64,000 nucleotides of DNA from Rhynchospora pubera (GCA_028095005.1 CM051460.1:19515501-19579500), one strand, 5' to 3'; numbered from the stretch's first letter, positions 36,268 through 50,407 are shown. Numbers and translations are program-made. The notes: a model not told the origin generated them from the sequence alone.

Positions 36268-38126
36268 TTAGTAGCGGAAGTTTACTCTTAAAAAATATCG
36301 CAGAACAAAATTTGTAAGCAATATTATTTTGTTGTATCATTAAGAATTTATACATATATTTAGCATTACCAAATATATATTTTATTAATGTGATACAAAA
36401 TATTTTATAGAAATTGTCTTTAAATATATATTTCATCAATAGTTGATCCATGAATAACTCTATATTGTTTATGGATCATTAAATGCGCTCATGGCAAAAA
36501 TCAGATCATATCAATATTAATTATTTCTTCTGTACATGGTATAGATAAAGCATTTAAAATATAGAATTTTCAACTTTAAAATTATTTTTTATAATTTGTA
36601 AATTGTACAAATATTTTTATTTTTAAATGTCACATCCTCTATTTATAGGATAAATGTAGAGTACAAACTCACGCTACAGCAAGGTGCCACACACACTAAA
36701 CTCGCTAGAACATTTGCTACCGTCTCTGTCAGTGAAACGCCACCCGCTTAGATATTTGCCTTTGATCTTGTTCACTTCCGAACAGTAGCCTGAATTCACG
36801 GGTGTAAGGTAATCGTAGAAACTAGAAAGGAGAATTTTCAATTATGCAATTCCAGCTCTTTCAATTTATTATTTAATGAGGTTGAATGGACATTCTAGTG
36901 GAGGTCATCAGATATACATTTTCATATCATGTTTTTTTAGTGCATAAATAACTTTATTTGCCTACTGATTTATTAGTGATTTTCAACGACTCGTGCCTCC
37001 CTACCGAGTCAACGATGCAAGAGATTCAATCCTCTAGCGGCGCGTGTACAAATTGTATGGCGGGTCGATAGAATATAAAAACTCGGATTATTAGATTGTA
37101 TTAAAAAAAATGATTACTTGTATATCTATCGAAACTTACGAACTTGTTCATCTTTTCATCAAAACATCAGCTCGTCCGACTCCTTGAAAATATACATATT
37201 TCTTTTTTTGTATCTTTGATTTGAAATACATTTTTAGTTTTTCATGGATCTTTTATGAGCAGAAATAGACGTTCCTTCTTATATTTAGTACTAATTGTTT
37301 TCCTTCCTAAAAGAAATTCTTTTAAATCCTTTTTGTATTAGTGCGGGGTTGGTACAAATATTTTTTTCTCTCGTTTATTCTACTTGTCTCATTGGCCTTA
37401 TCTCATTGTTGCTCTTTTTTGAAAATATTTATTTATTAATTCTGGTATAAGGGTAGTGTAGATCGTCTAATATTATGTAAATTGTAATTCATCTACTAAG
37501 TTTATCTTGATTTATCAAATTTTACTACTAAATTTATTTTGGTTTAATAAATTATAGTTTAATATTGTTGTAGAGAAGATTTGATATATACCTTTAGCGT
37601 TGTATTTTAAAATTTGTTTAATGGAATTTCACAGTTGGACCTTTTTTCCATTACTTCTTGGATAGCTGATTTACAGATTATATTTCGCTTTTTTTTTCGA
37701 GCAGAAGTTGATAATAATACAGATCCATACAAGATCAAAAGAAACTGATAAAAAAGAAAAATTAATTGGTATATAAAAAATTAGCTCATATTTTAAGGCT
37801 TTTTATTACACGTATTCTCAAATAAAAATATCATTTTGCTCCATGAGAGCGTTATATATATTTTTTTTCAGTCCTAGAGAAATCCGAATTCTTCATCTCG
37901 CGGGATGAAATGTCATGTAAATAACCCGCCACTACGGCGTAACTGAATAGATGTACGGATCTTAATAAATGTTTGAATTCGATATATAAAAAAAAAAATG
38001 AAGAGGTCAATTTACGTCAGCCCCTTGCATGTTGAATATTATTCATTCCGATGGTTAGGATCGAAATCACAACCCCGGTTGGAATGAAATGTTTGAATTA
38101 GATTAAATTCACTAATGTTATCATAA

Positions 38127-38306
38127 GCTCCGTTTGGATGCGTTGAGAATAAGGTAGGAAGAAGGGAAGAAATTTATTGGAAAGGGATAAATTTAATGAG
38201 AAGCGCGTAACTTTTGTGAAAAGTTTGGATGGTTAGAAATAAATTTATTGATAAAAAGTGGTTATTTCTTATTTCTTATTCCGGAAGAAGTCATCCAAAC
38301 GGAGCC
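38127..38306. mobile_element. MITE with GCTCCGTTTGGATG ends
   Basis: Inverted ends GCTCCGTTTGGATGCGTTGAG and CATCCAAACGGAGC bound about 180 bp. CATAA is present on both sides and may be a target duplication or part of the ends. The sequence class is the same as the element at 18,594. The rest of 37-39 kb shows no gene. Confidence 0.6.
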
Positions 38307-39057
38307 ATAAGTAAGGTCTAGAGGGGTGAATAGATACAATGTTAAATTCTTTACCGATTTAGACAATTATGTAGAATTCAACAATTCACACAAGCAAGTA
38401 GATCTTTATTTATTGATATTAAAACCGAAGTTCTAACCCATCTTTATATTTACCATAACCTTCTTCAGTTTGCCATCGTCTTGGTTTCAAACTTGTAATT
38501 AATTTTGTTGATCTATTCCACTTTGCATGGTCAGACAGATTCAACGATAACCGACTCATTAATAAATTTGCAGTTTGAAATTGGTATGATGTTATTTGTT
38601 AAGATGGTGCTTTCAGCTAACCTCATCTCGATAGTAATTTTAAAAAAAAATTATCTTTTTTTTTTTTAAAGACGTTACAAGTGCTTTCTAATGTGGTCGG
38701 TCAAATTTATTGTAAACATAAAATTAAATATGATAAAATTCTGTTAATTGCTTTATTTCTACAGAATGTAATAGAAAAACCAAATTAATGTGCTAATTGT
38801 TTGGTTTAAACTGGAAAGCAAATTACTGGGCCAATGACAAATGAGAAGAGCTCCTATATAATTTTACTCTTACGACTAAATAATTCATTGTTCATCCATA
38901 AGAAAAGCAAAAGGGCTACAATTACAAAATAACAATAAACCTCCGAAATGAGTAATCCTGAATCAGCGAAGATTAAAAAAAAAAATGGAAATGAAAGACG
39001 CGGAGTTTAAATTAAATAAGTATTATAATTTATAAAAACAAAGAGTATATCAAAAAA

Positions 39058-39129
39058 GCCGTCCTAGCTCAGTGGTAGAGCGCGTGGCTTTTAACCACGT
39101 GGTCGTGGGTTCGATCCCCACGGACGGCG
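39058..39129 (+). tRNA. tRNA-Lys (anticodon UUU)
   Basis: The gene is 72 nt and intronless, with a perfect 7-bp acceptor stem (GCCGTCC / GGACGGC) and discriminator G. The internal A box TAGCTCAGTGG and B box GGTTCGATCC are intact. The anticodon stem GTGGC/ACCAC type pairing encloses the loop CTTTTAA, with anticodon TTT. The gene is followed two bases later by CTCTTTTTTA, a Pol III terminator, and preceded by TATCAAAAAA, the CAA-type context usual for plant tRNA genes. It is nuclear and should be functional. It stands alone between AT-rich regions. Confidence 0.97.
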
Positions 39130-39130
39130 C

Positions 39131-39141
39131 CTCTTTTTTAA
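39131..39141 (+). terminator. Pol III terminator of tRNA-Lys
   Basis: A run of T (CTCTTTTTTA) starts two to five bases after the discriminator base, which is the standard RNA polymerase III stop signal. Confidence 0.75.
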
Positions 39142-39332
39142 TTTTTATTTATTATTTTTTTTTAACTCAACCATCTCCCACTGCAGTCGTTTTCATTTAG
39201 CCGTCCGATTGCAGTCCAAAGGCGCGAATTGCTGTTCCAAAAGATGCGCGAATCGCTGTTCGTATCAAAATACTGATCCCACAACTACGAAACAAACTTC
39301 CCCACTACGTAAAACAACTAACTATGGGTCGA

Positions 39333-39508
39333 TGGCCCTCATCAGAATGTTTTTTCCGGGGGATTTTATTTCAATTCAATTGACAGGATTTCGTTAGATC
39401 TATTAAACTAAATGATTCCAAATTCGTTCATTTTGATCAAAAAATTTTAATGAAATAAAATGAAATGAAATCCCATGTTAAAAAAATGGAATTTTGATCA
39501 GAGCCTAT
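39333..39508. mobile_element. MITE, family M2, degenerate copy
   Basis: CATCAGAATG at the left and, at the right, ATGAAATGAAATCCCATG followed by TTTTGATCAGAGCCT match the ends and subterminal blocks of the element at 17,829. The interior is diverged. Confidence 0.5.
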
Positions 39509-40384
39509 ATTGGATAGATCGAAATGGGCCTTTTGTTAACATTTTCAGCATCACAATGGGCCTTTGTCCGTCTATGAACAAAAAGGCTATTCCATTGGCC
39601 TACGTCGAGTCCAACTCTTACCACGTCTTAATGGGTTAAAACATTTTTACCTACTGCATTTTCAGAATGCATGTTTCATCAAGCTGCTCTAGAGTCTAGA
39701 CAAGTGCGGCATATATATTTACATGTTAATTTGTTCTTCTTCGCATGGAAAAACCACCTAGACCCAGTTTTACTTGATGTCAGCACACAGAGCATGTGCA
39801 TTTCATGTCTGAGCTAGCTATGTTTACTGGTTGATTTGACAAATTAAACATTTTTTTATGAAAAAACTAGCGATACTAATATATTTTGGACGAATGGATC
39901 GATGAAACAACAGCTTGGTGCTTAAATTTTCCTCGTCTCTTTTTCGTACTAATACATTTGGACGTGTGTCAATTTATAAAATCTTATATTATCATCCACT
40001 AGATCATTTTTTTTTAAATCCACAGATTTGCTTTTGTTGTCGTCACTCTTATTACTATTATTCTTATTATTTTTTTGTTTCAAACAAAAGAAGTGATTCA
40101 TGACAAAAAAGTTTCTAATTCCAACATTGATATTGGAATCCTACATCTACTACTTGTAAAGCCTGCCAGTATTAATATATGATATCGAATTATCGATACC
40201 ACAACCCATATGCTCAATCTATCTTAATTACATTATTATAACAATATTCAAACTGAATGAACATTAACCACAGCATGAGCATGAAATACAAAAATTAACT
40301 AGGAAGCAAAGCAAACTAAATAACAAAACCCATCGTTATTTGCCGTAATTAAGATTTTTAAAAGATAACTCCTCGACTAATCCT

Positions 40385-40700
40385 CACTACAGGAAAAAAG
40401 GGCTTTTACAATCCCCATTTTGAAACGTTTATTCAAAAAATGGTTACAAAAGCCTCAATGGCAGTGTTGTAATCTTTTGAAAAAGCCTTATGTAACGCGT
40501 TTTACTAAAAAAACGTTATAAAGTTTCCCGTCCAAAAATTAAAAAATCTGTCCAGCTTTTTTGTAACGTGTTTTATGTAAAACGCGTTACAGAAGAGGCA
40601 TGCTTTTGTAACACGTTTTACATAAAACACATTACAAAATTACAGAAACGTTTTTTTAGTTTTAAACGTTGCAAAATATCAGCATTTACTAGGGTTATTA
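40385..40700. mobile_element. One terminus of a CACTA (En/Spm) element
   Basis: CACTACAGGAAAAAAGGGCT is the hallmark start of plant CACTA transposons. It is followed by clustered subterminal motifs, GTAACGCGTTTTA, GTAACGTGTTTTAT, GTAACACGTTTTACA and AAACGTT, in both orientations, as expected for transposase binding sites. I could not find the matching TAGTG end within the window, so the inner limit at 40,700 is arbitrary and the element is either truncated or its other end is unrecognisable. Between 40.7 and 42.5 kb I see no gene. Confidence 0.65.
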
Positions 40701-42523
40701 TCTCTTCATTCCTCATTTATTTTTTGGCCGCCACACCTCCTCGCCAATAGCTCTCTTCATAGTTATTAATTTTCACCCTCTACCGTTCTTCCAAAAAAAT
40801 AGATAAAAATTTCTAAAAAATTCGAAAAAATAAGAATTAGAAAGAGAAGGAGAGCAGATTAAAAGTAAAAAAAGATCACTCTCGCCATCATCTAATTAAA
40901 TTATATGGTATTCCGTATTCTCTCGTGTGAAGTCCTGTTCTTTTGTAGCAATATTCTGGGTTAGATAGTAGTTTTAAAAACTTCAATCAGAGAGAGAGTT
41001 GAGCTGCCTTCTTAATTTATATGGGTCGTGAGCTAGTAATTGTTACTAGGAAGACTAGAATTAAAAGGAAATTTGCCAAAATATTATATTTATACATGCG
41101 TTATGTAATAATTATATTGGATATTGTGTTGCTTTTTTTTTTAATAAAAAGTGGTGGATTATCACTTATTTAAAAAAATAGTTATATTGGATAGTATGGT
41201 TAATTAACTGGATATCTCGATTATTATTTCTTCATCAGCCACATTTTTGTTTTTACTTCATTGACGTATGTGATGTGATCTCACTAATACAACAAATTAT
41301 CTAATTCCTATAAATGATTTTAGCAATCCTAGATGCGGAAATAACAAAGGATCATAAAATACTTTCAACTATTGTTTTGTACTTGTGATGTAGATGAGTC
41401 ACTTCAACTGGTAGAGTTCAGCCAAGCCTAGCACCATCGCTTGCAAAGAAGAGGCCACCATTAAACCAAAATGTCTTTCCATTCATTCATGGTAGTCTCA
41501 GGAAAACCGATTTAGACCTTTAGTTTTGAAAATCTGAAGGACTTGGAATGGTCCATTTTGAAAATCGACCGTTCCAAGTAAGGATGCCTGTCTCACAAGA
41601 ATGTGTCTGTTGTTCTCTAATCTGTCCGTCCTGTCGTGGAACTGTATGTCCTAATGCATATGGAACTCCACTTTAGCTATTTATATCGGTTGCTTTATGA
41701 TAATTCCGTAAAACAAAAGTCAAATTACGGTTGCACCTTTCTTTTAATCTAGAATTAGCAAATTCAAATAAAAATACATGCATTCAGAGATAATTTTGAA
41801 TCTAAATCAAATTTGACTGTGTGCATGTAAATCCTATATCAGTATGGAAACGTCCTAGTGGATCGTTTAAATTGAAAGAAGAAGTGCAAATTGTTATTAC
41901 ATATTAAGACACCAGAATCGTAACAAAGTTGTGGCACAAAAGATCAAGGAACCATTGACAACACTAGTCAATATGCGCGACTGGTTGGCAAAATATTTAA
42001 TGCAACTATCATAATCCATGGTCCCATACTCCCATGGAGTACCACTGTACCACGGCGGCTCGTATCTCCAGATGGGAATGGGAATGTTTTGTGGATCCCA
42101 CCCCGCAGGAAAAGAGTGAAGGGTATTGCTTGAAATACAAGTGGGGTCGTTAGTTTATTAAAGACAGAAAAGGCATGCACCACAGCACCAGACCAACTCA
42201 CTGTGGAGTGACCGTGATCATGCTCCGAAATATATTAGCGTTTCCCCTCTCCATTGCCAAAATATATAGTTGGATCTCTCCATTATTACGAGAAATAGCT
42301 GGCCTGTGATTTGAAAGAAATGAAATTTGTAATCTTTACTTTTTATAAACGCACGGATAAAAAAACAGTTACATGCTAGCTAGATCAAACGTGTAAATAC
42401 ATATTTATGTCGTTGGATCGATTTGATTTGTAATTGAATATCGATATCTAGACGAATTAACAATATGGTGTGTTACTTACAATAAAATTAAAATTGTGTG
42501 TTACGTTTCAAATATATATATAT

Positions 42524-42928
42524 AGAGTTTAGCTATGGTGAGATGCATCACAAAAATTCTTCCATGAGATGCGATCAAAACACATAAATTTGGTTCAAAA
42601 TGATTGATCCAAACCGTCTAATATGATCTCTCTATTAAAATCTCAATGCAAACTAAATTTTACATTTTTTTTTATTTTATAAGTGTTTTTTTGAAATTTT
42701 AGAAAATTGTTAATCTAATTAGTTCTGAACCGTTCAAAAACTATCATTTTTAAAAATACGAAAAAATACTTAAAAATTTTAAAAATATATAAAATTTGGC
42801 CTGCAAGAAGATTTGAATAGCGAGATTATATTGAACAGTTTGGATCGTTCATTTTGAACCAAATTTATGAGTTTTGATCGCATCTCACGGAAGATTTTTT
42901 GTGATGCATCTCACCATAGCTAAACTCT
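42524..42928. mobile_element. Fold-back MITE, family F, copy 1
   Basis: The ends are AGAGTTTAGCTATGGTGAGA and its inverse, TCTCACCATAGCTAAACTCT. Arms of about 180 bp pair almost fully, through GATGCATCAC, GATCAAAAC and GATCGTTCATTTTGAACC blocks. The left end abuts (TA)n. The right end runs into (CT)n and then (TA)n. Confidence 0.85.
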
Positions 42929-42954
42929 CTCTCTCTCTCTATATATATATATAT

Positions 42955-43860
<906 letters not shown>

Positions 43861-44404
43861 ATATATATATATGTCTAAAGATAAATAAATTTGTGGTGAT
43901 GTATCTGTATATATGTAAAATATAAAAAGGCAGCTGTTGTTGCTTCAAATGTATATATGTGTTCCAACTGATATGACACGATTTTTATGTATTTGATTTT
44001 GATGCCTCATTTACGTGTAAAATAATTAATCACGATGAGTTTGAATGGCTATCAACTTTTTGCTAAAAATTTGCAAATATTATATTAAAAAAACATTCTC
44101 ATCAAGCGTGAAAAATAATTTCTATATAAATATGCAAATGTAATGACTTAATTTCCCAAATAAATAATTAACTCTGTAATAGTCAAACAAAATTCTAAAA
44201 GGAGATCAAAGAATAATTTTTTGAAGAGAGTTGATATCAGTCTTAGCAGATCTATTCAACTTATTCTCTCTTTAGAAAGAAACCTCTCATCTGTGTTTTA
44301 AGCATATATATGATCTTCATCAATTATATGATGTATATGTAGTACTTTAATTTACATTTTAATTTTTTATAGAACAAAAAAATTATATATCTTCATTGCA
44401 CCAT

Positions 44405-44536
44405 TGGGAAGTTTCCTATTCCTAAGCATAAATTTATTATAAATAATCCAAATTCTTCACAAAGTTACACACTTTTCAATAAATTTATGCCTAGAAATAG
44501 AAAATTCTCCAAATTCCTAAGCGATCCAAACTACCC
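44405..44536. mobile_element. MITE, family M1, degenerate copy
   Basis: The right end, CTAAGCGATCCAAACTACCC, and the blocks ATAAATTTATTATAAATAAT and AAAGTTACACACTTTTCAAT match the better copies at 47,273 and 51,604. The left end has lost its GTTTGGAT part. Confidence 0.5.
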
Positions 44537-44859
44537 ATAGTTATGGATAAATTTTTAGGAATTGTAACTAATTTGACAGCAAAGGTGGAACGCTCATACA
44601 ATAATAATAAAAAAGATAAATGATCTACATCCATTTCCTAAGAAATGGAGAGGGAAGAGTGATGAAAGTATAAGTGGGTACAGGGAATCATTAGGTGGGA
44701 GAACTTTCGGTTGAGGCAGGTGAAATTGATGTCCGATTTCATCTTTGTTTTATATATTTATCTCCTTGTGACTGTGTAGCTGGAAAGGCATCAGCGTATG
44801 TATAGCAAAACGAAATAAATTCATATATATCTACTGATAATAAACATTTTTATGAATGC

Positions 44860-45230
44860 ATGGGCCACTAGTGCAACCGTGCAAGAATACCACTTTCCAA
44901 ATCGACTACGCTGGAGATCATAATGAAATAATGTCATTAGTTAATGAAATAATGTCTGTTGTTAACTTGTTATTCACAACTAGTACTAAAAAGTACTACC
45001 AAAAAGCTGTGCCCATAGCACAGCGAATTAACTCAAACTTCTGATATACATATATATATATATATATTTGGGTGTGGAAATGCGTACGTATATATCAAGT
45101 TTTTATATAATAATAATAAACATACACATTTGTATTAAAAATCTATTATAAGTAAAGTTTGATGGATGGTGCAATACCACTTTCCGGTTTGACCCTACAT
45201 GAAGATCGTAATGAGATTGCCACATGGGAA
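44860..45230 (+). repeat. Degenerate direct repeat and (TA)n
   Basis: The block GTGCAA-AATACCACTTTCC near 44,873 recurs near 45,169, each followed by a GAGATCATAATGA- or GAAGATCGTAATGA-like stretch. Between them are two AATGAAATAATGTC units and a short (TA)n. I see no gene between 43.9 and 45.6 kb. Confidence 0.45.
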
Positions 45231-45617
45231 AAGAATTAAAAAAGAAACCAAGGAAGTCCAGACGCGCGCATTAGTGCGCTGCTACCTACTTGTATCTCAC
45301 ATTCAACTCCTCTCCTTGCTATCACTCTTTTGTTTACTTAGTGCTTTCATGACGAGGCAAGAATCTTTGTTGGATGATGAGACCTGACATTGAGACCTCT
45401 TACACAAATAGAGAAAGGGAAAACGACACAGAAAAATTGCATAGGAAATGAAAGAGGGAATTACATGGAAAAAAAAATATATTTGGACTTTTCTGGAATG
45501 TAGTAAAATTGAATATATATGCGGCACAAAACAGCACAGAAAAACTACCTTATGCACCAAAATGTCTCTCCACTATTTGCTTGTGTGATGTTTACTTGAG
45601 AAACTTTAAATTGGAGG

Positions 45618-45802
45618 TGATCAAAATGATTTTTACTTGGGATTTTATTTCATTTCATTAAAATTGATTTCTCCGGGATTCATTGGGTCTAATAACATAA
45701 AAAATTCGATCAAATGACATCAAATCCATTCATTTTGATCGAGAATTTTCGAATGAAATGAAATCCCGTTTTAAAAAAAATGCCATTCTGATGAGAACCT
45801 AA
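45618..45802. mobile_element. MITE, family M2, third copy
   Basis: The left end, GAGGTGATCAAAATGATTTT, and the right end, GCCATTCTGATGAGAACCT, are imperfect inverses. The subterminal GGGATTTTATTTCATTTCAT / ATGAAATGAAATCCCG pair is clear. Confidence 0.6.
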
Positions 45803-46121
45803 ATAAATTAAGGGATAACTATATATCAATGAACTCATTGTTGAAGCCAAACCAAAACAAGCTTCATAATATGTCAAAGGCCATGAAAATATATAATGAA
45901 GAAAAGGAAACAAAGTGTTATATATAGAAGAAACCCTAATTGTAAGAAATGGGAGCAGAAAGCAAATGATGAACTTGATGTATGCATCTGTGATCTATCT
46001 CTTGTTAGTCTGAACAAACCCAAATAAAATTGTCATTCCATACCACAATTGCTAGCACACCAAAAACGGAGATTAACAAACGCCAGTTTCTCATCTGAAA
46101 TCCTTCCTTGACATATCTAGC

Positions 46122-47655
46122 TTACCATGAGCCAGTTCCACCTGCGCCAGCGCCGGTGCCAGTACCGCTTCCACCGCTCATCATACCATTCCAAAAGCCA
46201 GGCTGATGCTGATTCGCATCTCCTGATTGTCCCCTATTCTGCTCAAATTGATCGCCTCCTGTAGATGCTCCCATAGGCTTCAAATCCTCGAAAGGAAATA
46301 AAATCCTACCACTATCTTGCACTTGATGCATGCTTCCGAAAAGACCACCAACCCCAGTTGCACCAACACTGCCTCCAACAGCTCCACTGCCATCCAATGG
46401 AAACCCTAGAATGGCCGGCCTCAAATCCTGTAGCCCAAAACCAGTACCAAATTCTGGTACAGACATCGGCGCAAAGGACCCAAAAACACCACATGGATTT
46501 GTGCCACTGCTAGTCGTACTGGTACTGGTAGCAGTGACATTACTGTTGCTCTCTAGGCTCGGGAAAGTATTGAAACCAAGGTTCAATCCGGATGGAAGTT
46601 TGTTAGTGGTGTTAGAACTTGAACCAGGATGGCTAAAAGAGGAAGAAGAAGGCTTCTTGTTCTTGCGTGAACCACCTCCAACCGGCACGTTGCGCAAGGA
46701 TCCACCATCAGTCCAGTACCGGCGACACGCCTTACAGAAATACCGAGGCTGAGTTAGACTGTAGTTGTTGTAATAACAGAACTTTGTGTTCGTTGAGTTG
46801 CACCTCGGGCAATTTAATGGTTGATCTCCTCTCTGGTGGGGCCTGGTCCTCCTTTCTACTAACTGAGGCCTAGGGTTTGTGAGAGTTGCTGGATTTGGAG
46901 AAGCATTGGAAGTGAGAGAGGCGGTGGAGGTTGGAATTGGAATATTGCTACTCGAGCTTGTTATTTCATGACTCTGAAACCCAAAAAAAGAAGACAAAAG
47001 ATGTATGCCTTGTTATTATAAAGGAAAAGAATTAAAACATAACGATATACATGGCAGATCAAATTAACTTTATAAAGTGCGAAGAGAAAAAGAGAGGAAA
47101 AGCATGGCTACAATTCGAGTCTTTTTAGATATCACCTGAATAAAAGCAAAGCTTTTAGACTGCAACTTTCTTGTACTCCCAAACACACTCTCAGAGGCGG
47201 GAGAGATATAGAGAGAAGGAGATGATAGATCTTCATTAAAGAGAAAGCAAAAGCACTACTTGGAAACATAATGGGGCCGTTTGGATCGCTTAGGAATTTG
47301 GGGAATTTGGGGAAGTTGCAATTCCTAGGAATAAATTTATTGGGAAGTGTGTAAATTTGTGAAGAGTTTGAATTGTTTATAATAAATTTATGGTAGGAAG
47401 ATGAAATTCCCCAAAATCCTCCATTGATCCAAACGGCCCCAATCAAGTGATTTTTGAACCTTTAAGAGGCACCACAAAATTCATGATCAACTCAACAAAA
47501 CACTAATTATCCTAATCGAATTAATACTTTGGATAATAAACTCCACGACTGGTACTCTTTATTAATCAAGAGGAATAATTTGATAAACAAAATAAAACAA
47601 AGAAGACATGAGTTTAGGGTTTACAAACTACCTGAGACCACCGAGCAGCATCCAT
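46122..47655 (-). CDS. Dof-type zinc finger transcription factor
   Basis: Two exons on the minus strand: 47655-47632 (MDAARWSQ) and 46973-46122, giving 291 aa. The Dof domain spans about residues 59-115 with zinc ligands C63, C66, C88 and C91 (C-x2-C-x21-C-x2-C) and the conserved [20 protein letters not shown] and [20 protein letters not shown] stretches, followed by a basic RKNKK tail. The domain binds AAAG cores. The rest is Ser/Thr/Asn-rich before the finger and Gly-rich after it, ending FWNGMMSGG...GGTGSW, a C-terminal box seen in the DOF2.4/DOF5.6 type group, many of which act in vascular development. A short first exon with a small WSQ-like peptide and an intron before the finger is the usual layout. 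The intron (658 bp) carries an M1 MITE. An unspliced start at 46997 is possible but less likely. Confidence 0.9.
47273..47440. mobile_element. MITE, family M1, in the Dof intron
   Basis: Inverted ends GGGGCCGTTTGGATCGCTTA and GATCCAAACGGCCCC bound 168 bp, with a 3-bp direct repeat AAT on both sides. A 3-bp duplication is what PIF/Harbinger-type elements make. The copies at 51,604 and 55,947 also have 3-bp flanks. Confidence 0.8.
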
Positions 47656-48507
47656 TAATGAAAGATTTTTTTTTTCTTTTTCGCTTTTGGATTTAAGGGA
47701 CGGGTTGTGCGCCTTTGAATTGAACTCTTAGAGGAATTAGTTCGTCGTGAGGAACTCTTGAGAGTAGGCAATTGAAAGTGGAATGGGACAACAGTTGTAT
47801 GGTGTTTTTCATAGGGAGGAGGCCAGAGGGCATTGTGTTGGACATATTATAATATAGATGTCATAATACGCTGATGGTGATATGCATTTAAATTTGTAAC
47901 AGAGTGCTTCGTGTGTGTAAATGTTTGACATTAATATATAAGACATTCTTTGACGCGTTTTTTTTTTTTCTAGTTCTTATATAATATTTTTTCCTTCGCT
48001 TGACAAGAAAGAAACAAGAGAAAAATGTAATGTGACCTTGTTGTAATTGTAAACAGTAAGCTGCTTTATTACATCAATAACATAACAATATATTGTTTAA
48101 CAGTATAAATTAAAACTAAAAAAATCTTTATAAAATTCATTGCCAATTTAAATTTGTAAGATCTATTTCATATTATAATATATTTAACTTTAGAACTCTG
48201 TATGAGATCTTGTATATCAATCTCAATTGCAGTTATTAATTAATGTGATAATTAACAATTCGTTTTTGCGCCGCTCTGTAGCCTTCAAAATTCCTCCGCA
48301 TGAATCGTTAATTTATGGTTGGAAATATATATTATATATTTATCAATTATGAAAAAAATTGTAATTGATATTGCATATAGAAATGCACATTTTTTTAATA
48401 TCAATTTTCTTTATAATCTTTAGTTCTTAAAATTAAAGAATGTGAGCAATTTATTAAAATTTTATTTATTAATAATATCCTTTAATTGTTGAAAAATTAT
48501 CCACACA

Positions 48508-48509
48508 AA

Positions 48510-48577
<68 letters not shown>
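48508..48577 (+). repeat. (TA)n microsatellite
   Basis: About 32 TA units lie in intergenic DNA. From 47.7 to 49.8 kb nothing else can be supported; short ORFs here are chance. Confidence 0.95.
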
Positions 48578-48578
<1 letters not shown>

Positions 48579-49849
48579 CAACGGAATTCTGTTATCCTTT
48601 TTTGAAAAGCCTATATATTTAAATCAAGCAAATGTATTTTCCTTATATAAAAAATGAAGACAAACTTTTCGTTTCATTAACCAACACACTTTCATGCCCT
48701 GACTAATTTGGGTTTGGGTTTGTGGGAATTGAGTTGCAGGGAATGACAATTCTATTTCTTTACATCACTTTTTTGACCTTGTATTGTATATTTATTTATT
48801 TTTTTTTGTATTCTAAAACTAAACAGGAAATTAGAAATGTAAAAGACTTCGATACCAGGTTGCTTAGTTATGACATTACAAATCAAGCAAGACTATACAT
48901 GATAGATTCGTTAAAATCGTAGGAATATATAAAAAAAAATTGTTCATTCTTTAATTTATCAAATTAACATATTAATTTTTACTGGTAAGCCATTTAATTC
49001 CAAAAGAGTCAGAACTTTTTGGACACGCTCGATCGATTAGCCCACTTTTACTCCAAAAAAAAAAAAAAATCGATCAGCCCCGAAGGGTCAGAACTTCGAA
49101 AAGTGGGGATATTAATTTGCAACATATTTCACTTTCAAGAATCAAGAGAAGATTGTTCGTAGTTAAACAATAACTAAATAATTCCAAAATCTAATGATGA
49201 TCTTTGACATTTGTACCTTCATATATTCGTTGATTCGCGCAGGGAACACAAGCACCATCAATCACGTTTTCAAATTTCTCCATATCCCTTGCTTTGTCAG
49301 AAAAGACGCCGTAGTTTGCCATGCATCCTTTAAGTCCTTTGTTTTGTTTTCTTTAGTATTCCTACCTGTTGTTTAGTTGTATAGTCGTATAATCACCTTT
49401 TTTTTTCAAGAAATAAGGAATAATTTGTGGAAATTAGAATTAAACTGACACGAGTTATTCCTTCTATGTTGGCCAACATATAACTTTTTTTTTGTTGCAA
49501 TTTGTATCTAACCACTCTATGTAGAATATATACATCACTCATACGTGTGGAGTTGTGGACAGTACGTAGTGATAAATAGACTGTTAATTTTATGTTAAAA
49601 ATATATATAACAGATGGAATTGTGCTTATTCAGTCCACTACAGAATTTGGTTAATATTAATCGTTAATTAATGTATGTTAGAATTTAGAAATAAAATAAA
49701 TCTTTCATATACCTATAACAGAGGTAGCTTTGGAAAAGGGAAGCATTTATTTCCTCTCACTGCACGACAATCTTTGCAAATTACTGTAATTCATTTTTTT
49801 TTACCTTACATCCCACTATCAAACCAATGAATGATGAGGATTGCTAGAT

Positions 49850-50165
49850 ATCCATGCTACTCTCGTTTTTAAGTTTTATGATTCAAATGACCGTTTCAAA
49901 CTGTTCAGTTTAATATTTACATTGAAATATTATAGAAAAGCAGTTTTTTTATAATTTGTTTGAAATTTTAATAAATGTGTCGATTTAATTAGTTTTGAGC
50001 CCAAGTAATAGTCATATTTAAAAAATCTAAAAAAAATAGTATAAAAATTAAAAAAATATCAAATTTGGTCTCCAGTAAAATTTTAATATTAAAAATAAAT
50101 TAAGCAGTTCGGATCGATAATTTGAATCATAAAATTTGAAATTTGAATATATTGCACGAGTCCAT
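49850..50165. mobile_element. Decayed family-F-like fold-back element
   Basis: Left and right parts pair through TTTTATGATTCAAATGA / AATTTGAATCATAAAA, then through AACTGTTCAGTTTAAT / AAATTAAGCAGTTCGG, and the centre has the AAAATCTAAAAAAAATAGTA block typical of family F. The tips are not well defined. Confidence 0.45.
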
Positions 50166-50318
50166 TTGTGCTACGCTTAGTATTTAATTAATGATCAACA
50201 CAATTTTCTTTTAGATTCGCTGTATGATAAATATTGGACTATGAGCATCATTTTTGTTTGGATGACGTAGGCTCCTTAATTAGAAATCTTATAAGCTGTG
50301 AAGTGAAAAAAGAAAAAG

Positions 50319-50320
<2 letters not shown>

Positions 50321-50403
<83 letters not shown>
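50321..50403 (+). repeat. (TA)n microsatellite
   Basis: About 41 TA units abut the left end of the fold-back MITE at 50,404. A shorter (TA)n follows the right end at 50,821. Confidence 0.95.

Positions 50404-50407
<4 letters not shown>

Noticed and set aside
44860..45230. CRISPR-like or satellite array
   Set aside because: There are only two diverged blocks with no regular spacing; this is a eukaryotic repeat remnant. No CRISPR array, operon or bacterial signal is present anywhere in the window.
46330..46752. 140-codon plus-strand ORF opposite the Dof gene
   Set aside because: It is the shadow of the Gly/Ser-rich Dof coding strand; the Dof domain on the other strand is unmistakable.
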